Source: Lysinibacillus sp.
GTDB lineage: Bacteria > Bacillota > Bacilli > Bacillales_A > Planococcaceae
Length of the DNA: 64,000 nucleotides
Direction: 5' to 3'
NCBI GenBank assembly: GCA_031181585.1
Contig: JAPSKP010000003.1
Coordinates: 1-64,000 of the forward strand
The position numbers and the translations under genes are program-made. Shown piece by piece: positions 35,746 through 44,725 of this stretch (position 1 is its first letter; every line of letters begins with the position of its first letter). Under the pieces are notes generated by a model, which had not been told where the DNA came from, searched no databases, and saw nothing but the letters and a program-made list of their open reading frames with translations.

Positions 35746-37482
35746 ATGAGCGAACGTCTTCTTGAAATAAATGATTTGCAGGTTTCATTTATTACAGGTG
35801 AAACGGAGTTTGAAGCAGTAAAGGGTGTTAGTTTTTACGTAAAAAAAGGGGAAACGGTCGGTATTGTTGGAGAGTCAGGTTCGGGAAAAAGTGTAACTGC
35901 TCGTTCTATCATGCGGCTTTTGCCATCTCCCCCTTCCTTTCTAAAGTCGGGTACAATACATTTCCAAGGGAAGAATTTAGTCCAGCAATCTGAAAAAGAA
36001 ATGGAATCGATTCGGGGAAAAGATATCAGTATGATCTTTCAGGATCCGATGACCTCGACAAACCCGACAATCAAAATCGGAGAGCAGATTGCAGAAAGCT
36101 TGATTAAGCATCAAGGAATGACAAAAGAACAGGCATATAACCGTACAATTGAATTATTAAAGCTTGTCGGCATTAAAAATGCAGAGGAGCGTTACAATCA
36201 ATATCCGCATGAATACTCGGGCGGAATGCGTCAGCGTGCTATGATTGCAATGGCTTTAGCATGCAACCCGTCTCTATTAATTGCTGATGAGCCAACGACT
36301 GCACTGGATGTAACGATTCAAGCGCAAATTTTGAATTTAATGAAGCAGATGCAGGAACAGTTTGGTACAGCCATTATTTTAATTACCCATGATTTAGGGG
36401 TGGTTGCCGGCATGTGTGACCGCATCGTCGTCATGAAAGAAGGAGAAATTGTTGAGGAAGGCACGACGGAAGAAATATTTGCGCATGCCAAGCATCCTTA
36501 TACAAAACGTCTTTTGAATGCGCTGCCGAAGCTGCATGAGAAGAAGGAACCAAAACAGCAGCCGAATTTGCCGGCTGGAATGGACATTGATACACCGCTT
36601 GTTGAAGTGCGGCATTTAAAGAAGCATTTTGATTTAGGCAAGGGCGGTGTCCTGAAAGCGGTAGATGATCTATCATTTGCCATTTATCCAGGGGAAACGC
36701 TAGGGCTGGTAGGGGAATCGGGCTCCGGTAAATCAACGACAGGGAGAACCATTCTTCAATTACATCAACCGACCGATGGAGACGTCCTATATAAAGGAGT
36801 GCCCGTTACCCGATTATCGAAATCGGAGCTGAAGATGATGCGCCGGCATATGCAGATTATTTTTCAAGACCCGTATTCATCGTTGAATCCGCGTAAAAAG
36901 GTATTGGATATTATTGGGGAAGCACTTGATATACATAAGCTGGCCAAGAGCCGGGAAGCGCGTCGGGCCCGTGTTGAGGAGCTGCTTGAACTAGTCGGTT
37001 TACAGAAAGAGCATGCCCTTCGTTATCCCCACGAGTTTAGCGGGGGGCAGCGGCAGCGCATCGGGATTGCCAGAGCTTTAGCTGTCGAGCCGAACTTCAT
37101 TGTTTGTGACGAACCTTTATCTGCACTAGATGTATCGATTCAAAAGCAGGTGGTGGAATTACTGCAGGATCTGCAGCAGCGTCTGGGACTGACTTATTTA
37201 TTCATTGCACATGATCTATCAATGGTGAAGCATATTAGCGACCGTGTAGCTGTGATGTATGGAGGCAAGATTGTAGAGTTGGCTGAAAGTGAAGAGCTGT
37301 ACAGCAATCCGCAGCACCCGTATACAAAAATGCTTCTGCAGTCAATTCCGATTCCTGACCCGGCGATCGAAAAGCAAAAAAAACGCCAAGTACTATCAGA
37401 AGAAGAATTGAGCATGAAGCAATTTCATACAGAAGGCGCACAATTGGTGGAAGTTTCACCCGGGCACTGGGTAGCGCAATAA
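35746..37482 (+). CDS. Fused dual ABC ATPase of an oligopeptide-type transporter (DppD-DppF fusion)
   Basis: A 578-residue protein with two complete nucleotide-binding domains. The first has Walker A GESGSGKS near residue 43, signature YSGGMRQR and LLIADEPTTALD. The second, after about residue 285, has GESGSGKST, FSGGQRQR and CDEPLSALD. Each is followed by the HPYTKRLL / HPYTKMLL segment typical of Opp/Dpp ATPases. Both sites look catalytically intact. Such fusions are known (for example YejF and GsiA). The ATG at 35746 is preferred: an earlier ATG at 35737 lies inside the AAAGGATG ribosome binding site. It presumably energises the divergent permeases. Confidence 0.92.
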   Translation: MSERLLEINDLQVSFITGETEFEAVKGVSFYVKKGETVGIVGESGSGKSVTARSIMRLLPSPPSFLKSGTIHFQGKNLVQQSEKEMESIRGKDISMIFQDPMTSTNPTIKIGEQIAESLIKHQGMTKEQAYNRTIELLKLVGIKNAEERYNQYPHEYSGGMRQRAMIAMALACNPSLLIADEPTTALDVTIQAQILNLMKQMQEQFGTAIILITHDLGVVAGMCDRIVVMKEGEIVEEGTTEEIFAHAKHPYTKRLLNALPKLHEKKEPKQQPNLPAGMDIDTPLVEVRHLKKHFDLGKGGVLKAVDDLSFAIYPGETLGLVGESGSGKSTTGRTILQLHQPTDGDVLYKGVPVTRLSKSELKMMRRHMQIIFQDPYSSLNPRKKVLDIIGEALDIHKLAKSREARRARVEELLELVGLQKEHALRYPHEFSGGQRQRIGIARALAVEPNFIVCDEPLSALDVSIQKQVVELLQDLQQRLGLTYLFIAHDLSMVKHISDRVAVMYGGKIVELAESEELYSNPQHPYTKMLLQSIPIPDPAIEKQKKRQVLSEEELSMKQFHTEGAQLVEVSPGHWVAQ

Positions 37483-37545
37483 AAAAGCCTTTTAGGACTT
37501 TCCCTTTGCTATCTAGCTCATGAGTGATACTTCTTTAGGAAGAAA

Positions 37546-37595
37546 AAAGGAGCTGTCTAGAATTTTTAATTTTCTAGACAGCTCCTTTATTTTTA
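37546..37595 (+). terminator. Terminator of the fused ATPase gene
   Basis: AAAGGAGCTGTCTAGAA / TTCTAGACAGCTCCTTT (37546-37562 with 37572-37588) is a perfect 17-bp stem followed by ATTTTT. The gap from there to 37817 shows only promoter-like AT-rich DNA. Confidence 0.95.
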
Positions 37596-37817
37596 AAATT
37601 CATTAGTGGAATATACTGGAGCCGACTGCTATGTACACTTATACTGTGTATATTTCCGGTTTTATAAAGTGAAAGGGACGTCTTTTTACGTTTCTTCCAA
37701 CTAACTATTCAGATACCGATGGATAAGGACAGCGTTTTGGCAGAAAAAAAGGAATGTTCTCATGTCCGCCACAATTTGCGTTATACTACAAAAGAAAGAA
37801 TAGTTGGAGGGATTTGT

Positions 37818-38267
37818 ATGACAATTACAGTAAAGGCGCTTGAGCGATGCAATAAAGAGACTGAGGAAACGCTCGCGGTAGAGACAGGAGAATTTTCAGA
37901 GCAAAAGCTGGCTTATTTAAAAAAACATCAGGAAGAGTTTTTATATGCAGAGTCAGAGAATTTTGCAAACTTAAAGATGGACGCTGTTGTCCTTGAGTTT
38001 GATGAAATGTTCAACGTATATACGGCGTTATTCGGCCTGCGTTTACAGAAGAAAGTCAATGCCCAGCTGAAGGCTTATTTACGCGATAACCTTAAAGGTA
38101 TGCTTGGTTCTTCAAGCGCCATGTTTTCAGGTGATGAGGGAATTTGGGAAATTAATATCGCTCTTGATGCAATGGAAGGATTTACAGGAGAAGAGACGAT
38201 TGGACAGGCTTATGAATTACTGTGCAGCTTTGTAAAAGGGCTGCTTGGAGCGATTGAACCACAATAA
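37818..38267 (+). CDS. Hypothetical protein
   Basis: A 149-residue soluble protein of no recognised family. It starts MTITVKALERCNKETEETLA. A helical middle follows (EFDEMFNVYTALFGLRLQKK), then GSSSAMFSGDEGIWEINIAL, and it ends SFVKGLLGAIEPQ. The ATG at 37818 follows GGAGGGATTTGT; an earlier in-frame ATG at 37719 lacks such a site. It probably stands alone: the next gene starts 139 bases later with its own strong ribosome binding site. Confidence 0.7.
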   Translation: MTITVKALERCNKETEETLAVETGEFSEQKLAYLKKHQEEFLYAESENFANLKMDAVVLEFDEMFNVYTALFGLRLQKKVNAQLKAYLRDNLKGMLGSSSAMFSGDEGIWEINIALDAMEGFTGEETIGQAYELLCSFVKGLLGAIEPQ

Positions 38268-38406
38268 AGCACCCAGAGATGCTTCAAGAATAATGCTGGC
38301 GTGCGGATAAGGCGGATAGTTCATTCATCCGTGCAGCCGGCATTCATGAAGTGTACATAGAAATTTCATCGGAAAAATAAAAACAGCTTTACGGCAGGAG
38401 GTATAT

Positions 38407-39042
38407 ATGAAAAAACTATTTTGGAAAAAATTGATGTGGATGGTCCCGCTGGCTCTTGTTATCAGTATATTATTTGCTGTGATGGAATGGCCGTTATGGA
38501 TAGCATTTGCGCTCTTTGTCATCATTGCAGGAATGGAAATACCGATCATGCTTTATGCTATGTACTTTTCACAAAACTTACAACAAATTACGAAATATGT
38601 CGACCAGCAACAAGAAATGCCGGTGTTTGCCTATATGCATCAATTAAGAGAAGGAACAAAAGAAAATCAGCTAGAAGCAATCGATGCGGTGTTAGCAAAA
38701 TATAAACAGCCGCAAGTTCAGGCAGTGTATGGGGCCAATAAAGCCATTATGCTAGACGAATTTGGAAAAGCCCGTCGTTTGGCAGAACCCATTGCATCCT
38801 CGGAGATTGGACAGTATACGCTGGCACTAATTGAAGCGGTGCAGGGGAACAGGGAACAGGCCAAACGGTATTCGCTGCAAAAGAAATGGATGAAGGCGAG
38901 CATCGAGGCAAATCTTGCTTATATTGAAAAGGATAGGGAGGCATTTGAACGAGAAGCGCAAAAGGCGATCAACAATGCCAAGGGAATCCAGTACTATTCT
39001 AATACATATGTATTCAAACGGATGAGAGACGAGTGGCAGTGA
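38407..39042 (+). CDS. Hypothetical membrane-anchored protein
   Basis: A 211-residue protein. Two membrane segments lie near residues 12-28 and 30-55 (WMVPLALVISILFAVMEWPL then WIAFALFVIIAGMEIPIML). The rest is a cytoplasmic all-helical part with short alternating helices (ENQLEAIDAVLAKYKQPQVQ, EFGKARRLAEPIASSEIGQ, AQKAINNAKGIQYYSNTYVF). This suggests TPR-like repeats, but no exact TPR consensus was found. GGAGG lies eight bases before the ATG. It is unrecognised. Confidence 0.7.
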   Translation: MKKLFWKKLMWMVPLALVISILFAVMEWPLWIAFALFVIIAGMEIPIMLYAMYFSQNLQQITKYVDQQQEMPVFAYMHQLREGTKENQLEAIDAVLAKYKQPQVQAVYGANKAIMLDEFGKARRLAEPIASSEIGQYTLALIEAVQGNREQAKRYSLQKKWMKASIEANLAYIEKDREAFEREAQKAINNAKGIQYYSNTYVFKRMRDEWQ

Positions 39043-39120
39043 GTCACCCGTTTGCTGTAAAGGAAAGGCTCTATAGTTGTTGCAACGAATAAAGAGCAAA
39101 TGATTTATACTACAAATAGA

Positions 39121-39152
39121 GCAGCCTTTTGGAAATCAGGGGCTGCTTTTTG
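39121..39152 (+). terminator. Terminator after the membrane-anchored hypothetical gene
   Basis: GCAGCC / GGCTGC (39121-39126 with 39141-39146), extended by GA pairs, is followed by TTTTTGATTTT. Confidence 0.75.
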
Positions 39153-39228
39153 ATTTTATGTAAGGCCAGGAATGGGATTCGTTCTATAAAAGAATGACCG
39201 TTCAACAGTTTAGGATATAAGAATGTGA

Positions 39229-39258
39229 AAAGGCAATCCTCATATGAAGATTGCCTTT
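39229..39258 (-). terminator. Terminator of the ene-reductase gene
   Basis: AAAGGCAATC / GATTGCCTTT (39229-39238 with 39249-39258); the minus strand continues TTTTC. Confidence 0.75.
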
Positions 39259-39280
39259 AAGTAATTAGTTAAAAACCTAA

Positions 39281-40309
39281 TTAAATTCTAAATCCGTCCG
39301 CATATTGTTTTGGAATATGCGTGTCTTTTTTTAATGTAGTTGCTGCTTCCAATGCCCAGTGAGGGTTTCTTAACATACCTCTTCCAATTGCTACAAGATC
39401 AGCGTCTTCGTTTCCGATAACAGCATTTGCTAAAATAGGGTCGTCCAATCTTCCAACAGCAATCACTGGAACGTTAAGGGCATTTTTAATATCCCTGGCA
39501 AATGGAACCTGATAGGCAGCATGGGTACCCGGTCTGCCCGCTGCAGTGATAGGCCCTTCTCCGCCAGAGGAGACGTGAAATAGATCTACTCCTGCTTGTT
39601 GATACTCTTTAGCGATTTCGATACTTTCCTTACTATCGTATCCACCTTCTACATACTCTTTTGCAGACATCCGCATAATTAACGGCATATGTTCAGGCAT
39701 TACACTTTTAGCAGCCTGTACTACTTCTTTACCAAACAGTGTTAAATCCTTTCCATATTGATCATCACGTTTATTTGTTAAAGGAGAGTGAAATTGGTGG
39801 ATTAAATAGCCGTGAGCACCATGAATTTCAATCGCATCTACCCCTGCCTTAATAGCACGTTCAATAGCCTTACGGAACTTTTCCACCATTTCCTTAACTT
39901 CCTCTGTAGTAAGAGCTCTCGGTGTTTTTGAATTTTCATCAAATGGAATTGCAGAAGGAGCTGCCGGCATAGCGGCGTCTTCTGCTTTACGTCCTGCGTG
40001 AGCAATTTGAATACCGACTTTTGCTCCGTATTTATGGCAGGCTTCAACGATTCTTGCCAAAGCAGGAATTTGCTCGTCTGACCATAACCCTAAGTCATGG
40101 TCTGTAATACGTCCATCGGGTTCCACATCGGTCATTTCAATGATAATAAAACCCGCGCCACCTATCGCACGATTTACATAATGCAGAAAGTGCCAATCCG
40201 TCGCAATTCCATCTTTCTTTTCCACCGAATATTGGCACATTGGAGGCATAACAATACGATTTTTTAATTCCAAGCCTTTAAACGTAAACGGACTAAACAT
40301 ATGATTCAT
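39281..40309 (-). CDS. namA: NADPH-dependent ene-reductase of the old yellow enzyme family (NamA/YqjM-like)
   Basis: A 342-residue FMN flavoenzyme. The YqjM-type cysteine lies in MPPMCQYS (C25). The substrate-binding His pair is in EIHGAHGYLIHQFHSPLTN. The FMN-binding end AIGRGMLRNPHWA is present. These features mark the thermophilic-like YqjM class, which reduces C=C bonds of electrophilic enals, enones and nitro compounds using NADPH. The ATG at 40309 is eight bases after GGAG; an adjacent TTG is less likely. It lies downstream of two YdcZ-type genes, with a 147-base gap, possibly as a separate unit. Confidence 0.92.
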   Translation of the reverse strand: MNHMFSPFTFKGLELKNRIVMPPMCQYSVEKKDGIATDWHFLHYVNRAIGGAGFIIIEMTDVEPDGRITDHDLGLWSDEQIPALARIVEACHKYGAKVGIQIAHAGRKAEDAAMPAAPSAIPFDENSKTPRALTTEEVKEMVEKFRKAIERAIKAGVDAIEIHGAHGYLIHQFHSPLTNKRDDQYGKDLTLFGKEVVQAAKSVMPEHMPLIMRMSAKEYVEGGYDSKESIEIAKEYQQAGVDLFHVSSGGEGPITAAGRPGTHAAYQVPFARDIKNALNVPVIAVGRLDDPILANAVIGNEDADLVAIGRGMLRNPHWALEAATTLKKDTHIPKQYADGFRI

Positions 40310-40456
40310 CAAAAAAACTCCTTTTTACATATATTCCCTGCGATTTTAGGGGATAAAAAAACTTTGAGTGTGAGCAGCTACCAGTTATTAGTTGACCGCT
40401 TATTAGTATGACTTTTTGCGGCCGCTTCATAAGCAAAAATAACATGTTGAATGTTT

Positions 40457-40924
40457 TTACAGTGCTTTAGCTTCCTCGTTTGAGCGTTTATTTCCCTTGT
40501 ATATAAAATAAAGAGAAATAACCATAAACAATAAGGCAAATACACGTTTACTATCTAACTCTATGACTAAACTATTGAACCATCCAAAATGATCAATCAC
40601 TACACCGATTACAAGCTGACCAGCTATTCCCGCAATATTGGTTGCGATAACCCCAATTCTAGGAACGGCCATAACAGTCAATAGTAAATACATAGTACCC
40701 AAAAATGCTGCACTTAACTGCCATTTAGGTGCTTCTAAAAGGGCAAGCACATCTCCATTCCCAAAAAAGAAAATGAAGATAGTAAGAAACATGGTTCCGC
40801 TAAGAAATGTTAAAAATGTTGTTTCAATGGTTCCGGCTTTACGGCTGAGTGTACCATTGATAGATGATTGTGCGCTTAAGGTGATACCGCCAATCAATGT
40901 GAATAAAATCATAAAGAACCCCAT
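40457..40924 (-). CDS. DMT-superfamily YdcZ-type membrane protein (second of pair)
   Basis: A 155-residue protein with five membrane segments of the YdcZ/DUF606 type (FFMILFTLIGGITLSAQSSI, NGTLSRKAGTIETTFLTFLS, APKWQLSAAFLGTMYLLLTV, IGVIATNIAGIAGQLVIGVV followed by IDHFGWF). Members are half-size carriers that are often encoded in pairs and may form heterodimers. It follows a paralogue 13 bases upstream and lies in an apparent arsR-ydcZ-ydcZ unit. The substrate is unknown. Confidence 0.85.
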   Translation of the reverse strand: MGFFMILFTLIGGITLSAQSSINGTLSRKAGTIETTFLTFLSGTMFLTIFIFFFGNGDVLALLEAPKWQLSAAFLGTMYLLLTVMAVPRIGVIATNIAGIAGQLVIGVVIDHFGWFNSLVIELDSKRVFALLFMVISLYFIYKGNKRSNEEAKAL

Positions 40925-40937
40925 AAATCTAAACCTC

Positions 40938-41366
40938 CTAGTTTATTAAGATCAGTGCGATAATCATTGAAATAACGGCAAAAATCTTTTCCTTATTAAC
41001 TTTAGTTTTCTTACTGCCTAACCATCCGAAATGCTCAATAATCATACTCATTACCAACTGTCCGATAATGACAGCAACCATTGTGATACCGACACCAACA
41101 AATGGGACACTTATAACGATAGATGTTAAATAAACAACACCCAACAACCCTCCAAGTAATGACCATTTAGGTGCTTCTACTGCATAGGAAAGCTTTCCTT
41201 TCCCAAAGAAAAGCCACAATAGCCCCATGATGATCGATCCCATAAAGAAGTTATAAAAGCTTGTTTCAATTTGCCCGATTGATTTTCCCAGTTCAGCATA
41301 AATAGCCCCTTCAAAGCTAAGTGCTGCTCCAGCCAATAGGGCTAAAATATATGAGATAAAGCGCAT
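40938..41366 (-). CDS. DMT-superfamily YdcZ-type membrane protein (first of pair)
   Basis: A 142-residue paralogue of the next gene with the same layout: GQLVMSMIIEHFGWLGSKK matches GQLVIGVVIDHFGWF of its neighbour. The EGAIYAELGKSIGQIETSFY stretch parallels the neighbour's NGTLSRKAGTIETTFL. Paired small carriers of this type suggest a heterodimeric transporter. AGAGGAAC precedes the ATG. A perfect palindrome lies at 41395-41416 in its upstream region. Confidence 0.85.
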   Translation of the reverse strand: MRFISYILALLAGAALSFEGAIYAELGKSIGQIETSFYNFFMGSIIMGLLWLFFGKGKLSYAVEAPKWSLLGGLLGVVYLTSIVISVPFVGVGITMVAVIIGQLVMSMIIEHFGWLGSKKTKVNKEKIFAVISMIIALILIN

Positions 41367-41394
41367 ATAATAGTTCCTCTTTTCTAAATAATTA

Positions 41395-41416
41395 TATATC
41401 TAGAAATCTAGATATA
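41395..41416. promoter_or_regulatory. Perfect palindrome, probable ArsR-family operator
   Basis: TATATCTAGA-AA-TCTAGATATA: two 10-bp arms with a two-base centre. It lies between the ArsR gene (stop at 41448) and the first YdcZ gene (start 41366), 29 bases before its start codon. A related imperfect copy lies upstream of the ArsR gene. Confidence 0.7.
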
Positions 41417-41447
41417 ATGTGGTAAAAAAAACAGATATCAATAGTAA

Positions 41448-41762
41448 TTAGATGTCTGTTTTGAAATATTCAGCTAACTGTTGAATAAATTCTTCATTGC
41501 GTCTGTAGTACGTCCATTGTCCATGGCGAATTGATTCAAGCAGACCAGCTTTTTGCATCATATTTAAGTAGCTAGAAACGGTAGATTGAGAAACTTTGGC
41601 TTTTTCTTGAATATCCCCGACACATACTCCGCCTTTATAATCTACCTCCTTTGGCAGGTGAGCGCCTTGTTCCGGGAAATGCTTCTCTGGTTCCTTTAAC
41701 CACTCTAGGATATTGAGTCTTGTTTCGTTGGATAACGCCTTGAATACATCAATAGGTTCCAT
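41448..41762 (-). CDS. ArsR-family transcriptional regulator
   Basis: A 104-residue winged-helix regulator. LSNETRLNILEWLKEPEKHF, VCVGDIQEKAKVSQSTVSSY and LNMMQKAGLLESIRHGQWTY cover helices 1 to the wing in the usual order. The metal-site motif of classical ArsR (CVCDL) is not complete here (CVGDI), so metal sensing is doubtful. It is upstream of two YdcZ membrane genes on the same strand and shares a related palindrome with their promoter region, which fits autoregulation plus control of the carriers. Confidence 0.88.
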   Translation of the reverse strand: MEPIDVFKALSNETRLNILEWLKEPEKHFPEQGAHLPKEVDYKGGVCVGDIQEKAKVSQSTVSSYLNMMQKAGLLESIRHGQWTYYRRNEEFIQQLAEYFKTDI

Positions 41763-41773
41763 GTGCGTAATTG

Positions 41774-41795
41774 TATATCTGGATTTCTCGATATG
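41774..41795. promoter_or_regulatory. Imperfect palindrome upstream of the ArsR gene
   Basis: TATATCTGGA-TT-TCTCGATATG matches the 41395-41416 palindrome at most arm positions and starts 12 bases before the arsR start codon. It is a likely second operator. Confidence 0.55.
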
Positions 41796-41925
41796 TCAAG
41801 TTGAAGCCCAAAAACTATAAAGCATGATGGTAGTTCTTGTTCATAAAACTTCCAGTTATGAATTTCCTCTATCAAGTCTCTTCCAGATTTCCTCCTATCG
41901 GTTGTATCTAATTTTGGATACCCAA

Positions 41926-41959
41926 AACCTTTAACCGTCTTTGGTTGAAGGTTTTTTTT
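41926..41959 (+). terminator. Orphan plus-strand terminator between arsR and citS
   Basis: AACCTTTAACC / GGTTGAAGGTT (41926-41936 with 41943-41953) is followed by a T-run. No plus-strand gene precedes it. It could end a short untranslated RNA beginning near 41800. The rest of 41763-42253 shows no gene. Confidence 0.6.
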
Positions 41960-42253
41960 AGTTCAAAAATTACTTTCCACTATAGTATAATCAAGAAATT
42001 AAGCTGGATTCAAACTAGCCTTTCCTATGAAGTTGTAGTAGGTGTGTATAGATTTTTTACATTCAAAACAACCGTATTAGTCAGGGACCATGAGCGGCGT
42101 CTGTTTTTTTCTTGAGCAGCATCATGTGACATGGCTGCTTAAGAACTGCAGGAATTTAGCCCTTTTTAGTTAAGAGAAATGGTATATTCTTAACGATAGC
42201 AGGGCGAAAATTAATAATAACTGAATGATACTAGTTGAAAAGGGTTAAGTACA

Positions 42254-43852
42254 TTGAACAAAAAAAGGATTCTATTACAAACAAAAATATTAGGACTAAT
42301 TAGCACATTAATCCTGTTTATCGTTTTTCTTCTCGCAAGCATATTTGCTTACTTGCAATATGTTGATGCGAGGGCTCAAGTAAAGCAATTAGCGCTGCAA
42401 TCGGCTATGACAATTTCTCTCATGCCGGAACTTAAAGAGTCCATTGGGAAAAGTGATTTAGAGCTGCACTTTCGTCCAATTGCTGATCAGGTAATAGATC
42501 AGGTAAATGCTGAAAATATTATCATTGAAGACCGGGAGAAGATTATTTACTCGCATAGAGACCCAAGTCAAGTTGGTGAAAAGAGTTTTGACTATACAAA
42601 TAATCATGCGTTAATATTTGGCGGATCCAATAATTTTGAAGTAGAACGAGCGAGCGGTTCTGTCTTAATTGGGAAGGTTCCTATCATTGCAGACAATGGG
42701 GAATATACCCGTGTGATTGGCACCGTCTCGGTTGAATATGCGGAAAAGGATATATATCAAAATATTTACAAACGAATTAAGTCGATTCTCATTGCATCTT
42801 TGATTGTTTTAATTTTAGGAATCATTGGCGGTGTTTTTTTAACAAAAAGCATTAGAAGAGATACGATGGGACTGGAACCGCATGAAATTTCCTTGTTATA
42901 TCGAGAAAGAAGTGCCATTCTGCTATCGGTCAAGGAAGGAATCATTGCAATCGATCAAAATGGATTTTTAACTTTAATCAATCATTCTGCAAGTTCTATG
43001 TTGAATCTCGCAGAGGAAGCTTCGATTGGTCAACATATCAAGTTAGTATTACCAATGATAAAAATCGACCAGGTATTGCAAGAAGGCAAACCCATTCATA
43101 ATGTCGAGGTATTAATTAATGGTAAAGTATTTATCTTTAATTTTATCCCAATTATCGAAAATGAACAGATCACGGGCGTGGTTTCCAGTTTTCGTGATAA
43201 AACGGAGCTTAAAAAGCTCATTGATACAATCACGGAGGTTCGCGAATATTCAGAGGGGCTTCGTGCGCAAACACATGAATATTCTAATAAATTATACTTA
43301 CTGTCAGGATTAATCCAATTAGAGAGATATGCCGATGCATTTGACTTTATACAAAAGGAGTCAGCCAATCACCAGCACCAGAACCGAATCCTGTTCAATC
43401 AAATTCATGATATAAATGTTCAAGCGATATTATTAGGGAAACTGGGGAATGCATCGGAAAAGAAAATTGCCTTTGAAATTGACCCTGATAGTTATGTAGA
43501 TCCTTTACCGGGCCATATTGAGGTCACGGATATCATCACCATAATCGGAAACCTTATTGATAACGCATTTGATGCAGTAGCCCATCAGAAAGAGAGAAGG
43601 GTGACTTTTTCAATTACAGGAATCGGAAATGATATCATTATAGAAGTAGCGGATAACGGAAAGGGTATTGCTGAAGACTTGCTGGACTCTTTATTTTATA
43701 TAGGCAGTTCCTCTAAAGGAAAAAATAGAGGATACGGTTTATTTAATGTTAAACAAATTGTAGAATCCTTAGGTGGAACAATAGAAGTAAATAATGATAA
43801 AAACGGCGGGGCTATTTTTACGGTATTCCTTCCGAAAAAAGCTATAGGTTAA
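42254..43852 (+). CDS. citS: Sensor histidine kinase, CitS-like (CitA/DcuS family)
   Basis: A 532-residue membrane sensor kinase. The first membrane helix spans about 11-33. An extracellular PAS-like sensor follows (about 35-173; ELHFRPIADQVIDQVNAENI, DNGEYTRVIGTVSVEY). The second membrane helix is near 176-197. A cytoplasmic PAS domain (about 215-320; LLSVKEGIIAIDQNGFLTLI) precedes the phosphoacceptor H341 in RAQTHEYSNKLYLL. The ATPase boxes are GNLIDNAFDA and VADNGKGI. In B. subtilis CitS senses extracellular citrate. The gene begins with TTG, with AAAGGG upstream. It is followed by citT, yflP and citM as in B. subtilis. Confidence 0.88.
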   Translation: MNKKRILLQTKILGLISTLILFIVFLLASIFAYLQYVDARAQVKQLALQSAMTISLMPELKESIGKSDLELHFRPIADQVIDQVNAENIIIEDREKIIYSHRDPSQVGEKSFDYTNNHALIFGGSNNFEVERASGSVLIGKVPIIADNGEYTRVIGTVSVEYAEKDIYQNIYKRIKSILIASLIVLILGIIGGVFLTKSIRRDTMGLEPHEISLLYRERSAILLSVKEGIIAIDQNGFLTLINHSASSMLNLAEEASIGQHIKLVLPMIKIDQVLQEGKPIHNVEVLINGKVFIFNFIPIIENEQITGVVSSFRDKTELKKLIDTITEVREYSEGLRAQTHEYSNKLYLLSGLIQLERYADAFDFIQKESANHQHQNRILFNQIHDINVQAILLGKLGNASEKKIAFEIDPDSYVDPLPGHIEVTDIITIIGNLIDNAFDAVAHQKERRVTFSITGIGNDIIIEVADNGKGIAEDLLDSLFYIGSSSKGKNRGYGLFNVKQIVESLGGTIEVNNDKNGGAIFTVFLPKKAIG

Positions 43853-43863
43853 AGTGAAGTTTC

Positions 43864-43894
43864 ATCAGTGGTAAATTTTTACATAACCACTGAT
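43864..43894 (+). other. Hairpin between citS and citT
   Basis: ATCAGTGGT / ACCACTGAT (43864-43872 with 43886-43894) with no T-run. It may set relative expression or RNA processing in the operon. Confidence 0.4.
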
Positions 43895-44011
43895 AGATAG
43901 CTGCACTGGCAGGCTTGTACGGGAACTATCTACGCTTCGCCTTATTCAAGGCTTGAAGCTGATGGTGTCTGAGTGCCTGTTAATGCGAGATAAAGTAAGG
44001 AGAGAGGCAAA

Positions 44012-44689
44012 ATGATTAAGGTTGTCATTGCCGAAGATGATTTTCGAATTGCACAAGTGCAGGAACAATTTTTACAAAAGGTACCAGATGTAAAGGTTGT
44101 TCAGAAGGCACTGAATGCAAAGGAAACAATGGAAATATTAGAGGAATACGAAGTTGATTTGCTTTTTTTGGATATCTATATGCCTGATGATCTTGGGACG
44201 AATTTGTTAGCAAAGATTCGGGACAATTATCCAACGGTTGATATTATTATGGTTACTGCAGCAACAGAAAAAACGATGCTTGAGACGGCAGTCAGGTATG
44301 GTGTTAGTAACTATTTGCTGAAGCCAGTCACCATGGAGAAATTTGTGGAAGCAGTGGAACAATATAAAAAAAAGAAGAAGCTGCTAAGCCATAGGGATGA
44401 GGTAGATCAAACACTGATTGATCGATACTTTGGGGTCGCCCATCAATCATCCACAACTCAAAAAGATCTGCCTTCAGGCGTAGATCGTCATACGTTAGAC
44501 AAAGTGAAAAAAGTAATGAAAGAACTGAAAGGCGGCATTTCCATCGAGGAAATGGGTGAACAGATTGGGGCATCTCGCACCACTGCAAGAAGGTATTTAG
44601 AGTTTCTCGTTTCAATAGATGTATGTACGGCAAAACATGAATACGGAGTTGTAGGAAGACCTGAGAGGAAATATTACTATAAAGAATAA
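44012..44689 (+). CDS. citT: Response regulator, CitT-like
   Basis: A 225-residue response regulator of the CitB/DcuR family. The receiver domain has D9-D10, the phosphoacceptor D54 in LLFLDIYMPDD, and the K in YLLKPVTMEKF. The C-terminal helix-turn-helix is visible in GISIEEMGEQIGASRTTARR and YLEFLVSIDVCTAKHEYGVV. It would activate citM when phosphorylated by CitS. GGAGAGAGG precedes the ATG; 159 bases separate it from citS. Confidence 0.9.
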   Translation: MIKVVIAEDDFRIAQVQEQFLQKVPDVKVVQKALNAKETMEILEEYEVDLLFLDIYMPDDLGTNLLAKIRDNYPTVDIIMVTAATEKTMLETAVRYGVSNYLLKPVTMEKFVEAVEQYKKKKKLLSHRDEVDQTLIDRYFGVAHQSSTTQKDLPSGVDRHTLDKVKKVMKELKGGISIEEMGEQIGASRTTARRYLEFLVSIDVCTAKHEYGVVGRPERKYYYKE

Positions 44690-44725
44690 TAAGGTTGACT
44701 CAAAAATGTGGACGAGGAATGAATA

